Origin: DATIXD01 sp035518875
GTDB lineage: Bacteria > Pseudomonadota > Gammaproteobacteria > Methylococcales > Methylococcaceae
NCBI GenBank assembly: GCA_035518875.1
Contig: DATIXD010000040.1
Coordinates: forward strand, 1-24,535
Length of the DNA: 24,535 nucleotides
Direction: 5' to 3'
The position numbers and the translations under genes are program-made. This document shows positions 21,556 through 24,535 of this stretch, one piece after another (positions within the stretch are counted from its first letter, which is position 1; each line of letters opens with the position of its first letter). The notes beneath the pieces were generated by a model. The model was not told where the DNA came from and did no database searches. It was given only the letters and a program-made list of their open reading frames with translations.

Positions 21556-22464
21556 ATGAGGGCTTTGCAGGTGGCGATCGTGGGTTTCGGCCGACTGGGT
21601 CACGCCTGCGCGTCGGCCATCACGGCGGATGATCAACTCGTTCTCGCCGGCATCGTCCGCCGTGCGGAAACCGTCTTGGAGGCACGGCCCGCCCCTTTTG
21701 CCGCCATTCCCGCGGTAACCCATATCAGCGAGATCAAGGATGTGGATGTCGCACTCGTCTGCTTGCCCCCCGAACTCGTGCGACAGGCGGTGCATAATCT
21801 GCTTCAGCGTGGCATACCGGTGGTGGAGTGCGCGAAATTCGAGGGCCAGGACTTGATCGATCACAAGCACGCCATCGCCCACATGGCTTCCCGCTTTGAA
21901 ACTCGAGCGATCATCGGCGCGGGCTGGAATCCCGGTGCGCTATCCCTGTTCCGCCACCTGTTCGCCTTGCTGACGCCCAAAGGCCACACCGAGATCACCC
22001 ATAGGCCGGGAGTCAGTCTCCACCATACGACCGTTGCCCGCGCCGTGCCGGGAGTCAAAGACGCGCTGTGCACCGAGGTGCGCTCAGCCAGCGGCGAAAG
22101 GCAACGTTATGTCTATGTCGAGCTGCAAGAAGGCGTTAAGTTGGATGACGTGGAGGCGGCCGTCCGCAGTGATCCGCTTTTCCTGGGGGAGGAGACGCTG
22201 ATTTTTCGAGTGGACAGCGTGGCGACCCTGGAAGATGAAGGCCACGGCGTGCTGATGGAACGTCGTGGCACGGCCGGCCATACTCCGCATCAACTGCTGC
22301 TGCTGGAGGCGCGGTTTTCAGAGCTGGCGCTTTGCGCGCAGTGCATGCTGGCCGCAGCCCGCGCTCTGCCCTCATGCAAAGCGGGCGGATACTCGCTGTT
22401 CGACTTGCCGCCGGGCGCTTTATGGGGACAGTTGCGTGCGCAGGCCGAGCGAGAGTGGCTTTAA
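21556..22464 (+). CDS. Diaminopimelate-dehydrogenase-like NAD(P)-dependent oxidoreductase
   Basis: A 302-residue Rossmann-fold enzyme. The N-terminal dinucleotide-binding motif is VAIVGFGRLGHA (residues 6-17). GAGWNPGALSLFRHLF (121-136) corresponds to the GWDPG-type motif of meso-diaminopimelate dehydrogenase, with Asn in place of Asp. HRPGVSLHHTTVARAVPGVK and the dimerisation/substrate domain follow. Ddh makes meso-DAP directly from tetrahydrodipicolinate with NADPH, but this sequence is divergent enough that another amino-acid-like substrate is possible. GGGAGA lies 5-6 nt before the ATG. It is 49 bp after the BON gene and 48 bp before the BCAM0308-family gene, consistent with one transcript. 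Confidence 0.75.
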   Translation: MRALQVAIVGFGRLGHACASAITADDQLVLAGIVRRAETVLEARPAPFAAIPAVTHISEIKDVDVALVCLPPELVRQAVHNLLQRGIPVVECAKFEGQDLIDHKHAIAHMASRFETRAIIGAGWNPGALSLFRHLFALLTPKGHTEITHRPGVSLHHTTVARAVPGVKDALCTEVRSASGERQRYVYVELQEGVKLDDVEAAVRSDPLFLGEETLIFRVDSVATLEDEGHGVLMERRGTAGHTPHQLLLLEARFSELALCAQCMLAAARALPSCKAGGYSLFDLPPGALWGQLRAQAEREWL

Positions 22465-22512
22465 CTATCTCGTGCGTTAATTTTTTTAGGTGTGAACCTT
22501 TGAGGTAACTTT

Positions 22513-23016
22513 ATGACCGAATCCAAAAAAACACAGGATTTTCTTCGGGCCGGAAGACAAGACCGGCTACTGCACGAATTGGTGCATGACCCTTACAAAT
22601 CCAAACACAAGCTGCCGGAGCCGACGGTTTGCCCGGACTGCGGCGCGATCTTTCACCACGGCCGCTGGCAATGGGGCGAACGCCCGGCAGATGCCCACGA
22701 GGAATTTTGCCCTGCTTGTCACAGGATGCGCGATGAGGTACCGGCAGGCTTTTTGACTTTACAGGGAGAATTCTTCGCCGCGCACAAGGAAGAGATCATG
22801 AACCTGGTGCACAATATCGAGGCGAAGGCCAAGAAAGAACATCCGATCGAACGCATCATGGGGACCGAGGATTTGGAAGACGGCATCGTGATCACGTTCA
22901 CCGACGCCCATCTCACCCGCGGCGTAGGCGAGGCCATTCACCATGCCTTCAAGGGCGAACTGGATTTTCACTATACCGACGAAGACGCCAGCCTGCGGGT
23001 GAATTGGAGCCGCTAG
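22513..23016 (+). CDS. BCAM0308-family zinc-ribbon protein
   Basis: A 167-residue protein with an N-terminal basic region (DFLRAGRQDRLLHELVHDPY), a four-cysteine zinc ribbon (CPDC at 40-43 and CPAC at 66-69, with GAIFHHGRWQWGERP between) and a C-terminal domain (EDLEDGIVITFTDAHLTRGV). This matches the BCAM0308 family, named after a gene of the low-oxygen-activated locus of Burkholderia cenocepacia. The zinc ribbon resembles that of NMD3-like ribosome-associated proteins, so RNA or ribosome binding is plausible but unproven. GAGGTAA lies 5 nt before the ATG. It sits between the oxidoreductase and an MBL-fold nuclease. Confidence 0.8.
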   Translation: MTESKKTQDFLRAGRQDRLLHELVHDPYKSKHKLPEPTVCPDCGAIFHHGRWQWGERPADAHEEFCPACHRMRDEVPAGFLTLQGEFFAAHKEEIMNLVHNIEAKAKKEHPIERIMGTEDLEDGIVITFTDAHLTRGVGEAIHHAFKGELDFHYTDEDASLRVNWSR

Positions 23017-23055
23017 AGCCTCCTCCGCAATGACTGTTGAGTCGACCAGGGAGCC

Positions 23056-23091
23056 GGGGTAGCGACGAATGAGCGGATGAAGCGCTACCCC
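23056..23091. other. Perfect 9-bp inverted repeat between the BCAM0308-family and MBL genes
   Basis: GGGGTAGCG (23056-23064) pairs perfectly with CGCTACCCC (23083-23091) around an 18-base loop. No T-run follows. It may be a partial terminator, an RNA stabiliser, or a copy of a short dispersed palindrome; it splits an otherwise operon-like group. Confidence 0.4.
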
Positions 23092-23165
23092 AGCCCGTTG
23101 GGTGTTGGCGCCGGATGACTGTCGTGCCTAATCGGGACGCCATCGAGGGAAAAGACCCTTAGCCA

Positions 23166-24535
23166 ATGGCCAAACTCACCTTCCTTGGCGCTACCCAGCA
23201 AGTTACCGGTTCCTGCTATCTGTTGGAAACCCAAGGCGGGCGCATTCTTCTTGAATGCGGGATGTTCCAGGGCAACCCCACTACGACAGCCCGCAACCGC
23301 CGCGAGTTTCCCTTCGCCCCTGCCGCCATCGATGCCGTGGTGGTCTCTCATGCGCACCTCGATCACTCAGGACTGCTGCCCAAGCTAAAGAAGGCGGGCT
23401 TTGCAGGGCCGGTTTACGTGACGGCGCCGACCTACGATTTGCTTGATCTTATGCTCAAGGATGCGGCTCATCTGGAAATGAAGGATGCCCAGTGGGAGAA
23501 CAAGCGCCGCCAGAGGGCCGGCAAGAAGGTAATCGAGCCGCTCTACACCCTGGAAGACGCGGAGGCCCTATTAGCCCTGCGCCGGCCGGTGCCTTATTAC
23601 GATGAGATCGATATCCTGCCCGGCGTCCGGTTGCAGTTTCACGAGGCCGGCCACATCGTCGGCTCGGGCATCGTGGAGATAACGTTACGCGAGGGAAACA
23701 AGGCCAGGTCCTTGGTGTTCTCCGGCGATCTCGGCAATCGTTATTCGCCGCTCATGCGTGATCCGGCAATTTTGCACCGTGCCGACGTGCTTCTCCTTGA
23801 ATCGACCTACGGCGATCGCGATCACCGTCCCCTGCCCGACACCCTGGACGAATTTCGTCAGGCCTTGCATGACGCCGCCGACAGCGGCGGCAATGTGCTC
23901 ATCCCGGCCTTCGCAGTCGGGCGCACCCAGGACCTCATTTATTGGCTTGGGCGATTCCATCGCGACGGGCAGCTGCCGCAACAACAGGTTTTCCTGGACA
24001 GTCCGATGGCAATCCAAGCCAATGGGATTTATGCCGACTACACCGCTTTGTTCAACCGGGATGACCCAGAATTCAACAGAACGGTGGAACAGGGCTGGCA
24101 AGCTTGGTTGCCGGTCCTCAGGTATTCGAAATCCACCGAAGAGTCCATGGCGTTGAACCGGGTGGAGGGCGCCATCATCATCGCCGGCAGCGGCATGTGC
24201 GATGGTGGCCGCATTCGCCATCATCTCAAGTACAATCTTTGGAAACCCGAAACGCATCTGATCATCACCGGCTTCCAACCGCAGGGCACGCTGGGGCGAA
24301 GGCTCGTTGACGGCGTGCGTCGTCTGTCGATTCTTGGCAGCGAGATTGCGGTGCGGGCAGAAATTCATACGCTGGGCGGCTTTTCCGCCCATGCCGGGCA
24401 AACCCAGCTGGTGCAGTGGGCAACGGGCCTGGCCGAATCGAATCCGAGAATTTATCTCGTCCACGGCGAAATCGAGGCCATGCGAGCGCTGCAAACCAGG
24501 CTATCGGGCCTGAAAATGCGGGTGGCAATCCCGAC
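23166..24535 (+). CDS. MBL-fold beta-CASP ribonuclease-like protein, partial (3' end off the right edge)
   Basis: About 456 residues are present, starting MAKLTFLGATQQVTGSCYLL, the typical start of bacterial CPSF/Ysh1-like metallo-beta-lactamase proteins. The metal-binding motif is HAHLDH (62-67), with further ligands in EAGHIVGSG and FSGDLGN. The beta-CASP domain starts with LLLESTYGDRDH. GSGMCDGGRIRHHL and GGFSAHAGQ (motif B His) and LVHGE (motif C His) follow, so only a short C-terminal RMMBL remainder is missing. Such proteins act as RNA endo/exonucleases. The ATG at 23166 has no strong ribosome-binding site but fits the family. It is the last visible gene of the stress-type group. Confidence 0.92.
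   Translation, partial: MAKLTFLGATQQVTGSCYLLETQGGRILLECGMFQGNPTTTARNRREFPFAPAAIDAVVVSHAHLDHSGLLPKLKKAGFAGPVYVTAPTYDLLDLMLKDAAHLEMKDAQWENKRRQRAGKKVIEPLYTLEDAEALLALRRPVPYYDEIDILPGVRLQFHEAGHIVGSGIVEITLREGNKARSLVFSGDLGNRYSPLMRDPAILHRADVLLLESTYGDRDHRPLPDTLDEFRQALHDAADSGGNVLIPAFAVGRTQDLIYWLGRFHRDGQLPQQQVFLDSPMAIQANGIYADYTALFNRDDPEFNRTVEQGWQAWLPVLRYSKSTEESMALNRVEGAIIIAGSGMCDGGRIRHHLKYNLWKPETHLIITGFQPQGTLGRRLVDGVRRLSILGSEIAVRAEIHTLGGFSAHAGQTQLVQWATGLAESNPRIYLVHGEIEAMRALQTRLSGLKMRVAIP

Noticed and set aside
20072..23091. Inverted repeats considered as CRISPR repeats or insertion-sequence ends
   Set aside because: No regular direct repeats with spacers, no transposase frame and no target duplications were seen.

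Overview
The window is a GC-rich bacterial chromosome segment (about 60% GC by eye, not computed). Its gene content is gammaproteobacterial: a dusB-fis pair followed by purH, a crp-type regulator divergent from a YhfA-like OsmC protein, an E. coli-type speD and a full-length RpoD. The overall mix would fit a methanotroph-like gammaproteobacterium (Methylococcales), but that is inference only. I saw no rRNA, tRNA, CRISPR array, insertion sequence or prophage.

Left part (1-3.7 kb): a minus-strand operon of a SulP anion transporter with a STAS domain and a HyfB/NuoL-like proton-conducting subunit that runs off the left edge. Next come an RRM protein with a long structured leader, a 45-residue single-span membrane peptide, and a Xre/S24 regulator whose cleavage serine is replaced. 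The RRM gene and the regulator share a near-identical 20-bp inverted repeat in their promoters, so they may form one regulon. The regulator is followed by an rpoD gene outside the usual rpsU-dnaG context.

Middle (6.3-15.8 kb), mostly core metabolism: cstA and its small partner ybdD, here divergent; a coiled-coil small protein; dusB-fis; purH and a GlcF-like iron-sulfur protein that overlaps it; speD; yhfA; and a Crp/Clp-type regulator with Asp at the position of E. coli Ser83.

Accessory island (15.8-20.7 kb): a minus-strand three-gene unit encoding an unrecognised 338-residue protein, a metzincin metalloprotease with a C-terminal PPC domain, and a fusion of a trypsin/V8-like protease to a NUC-type DNA/RNA non-specific nuclease. 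None has a visible signal peptide. A perfect 13-bp hairpin separates the two protease genes. A two-protease cascade that controls a nuclease is the best candidate here for an undescribed conflict or self-killing system. Upstream lies about 0.7 kb of non-coding DNA with strong hairpins.

Right part (20.7 kb to the end): a plus-strand set of a three-BON-repeat protein without signal peptide, a diaminopimelate-dehydrogenase-like oxidoreductase, a BCAM0308-family zinc-ribbon protein and an MBL/beta-CASP ribonuclease-like protein cut by the right edge. It resembles stress or low-oxygen accessory clusters of Proteobacteria.
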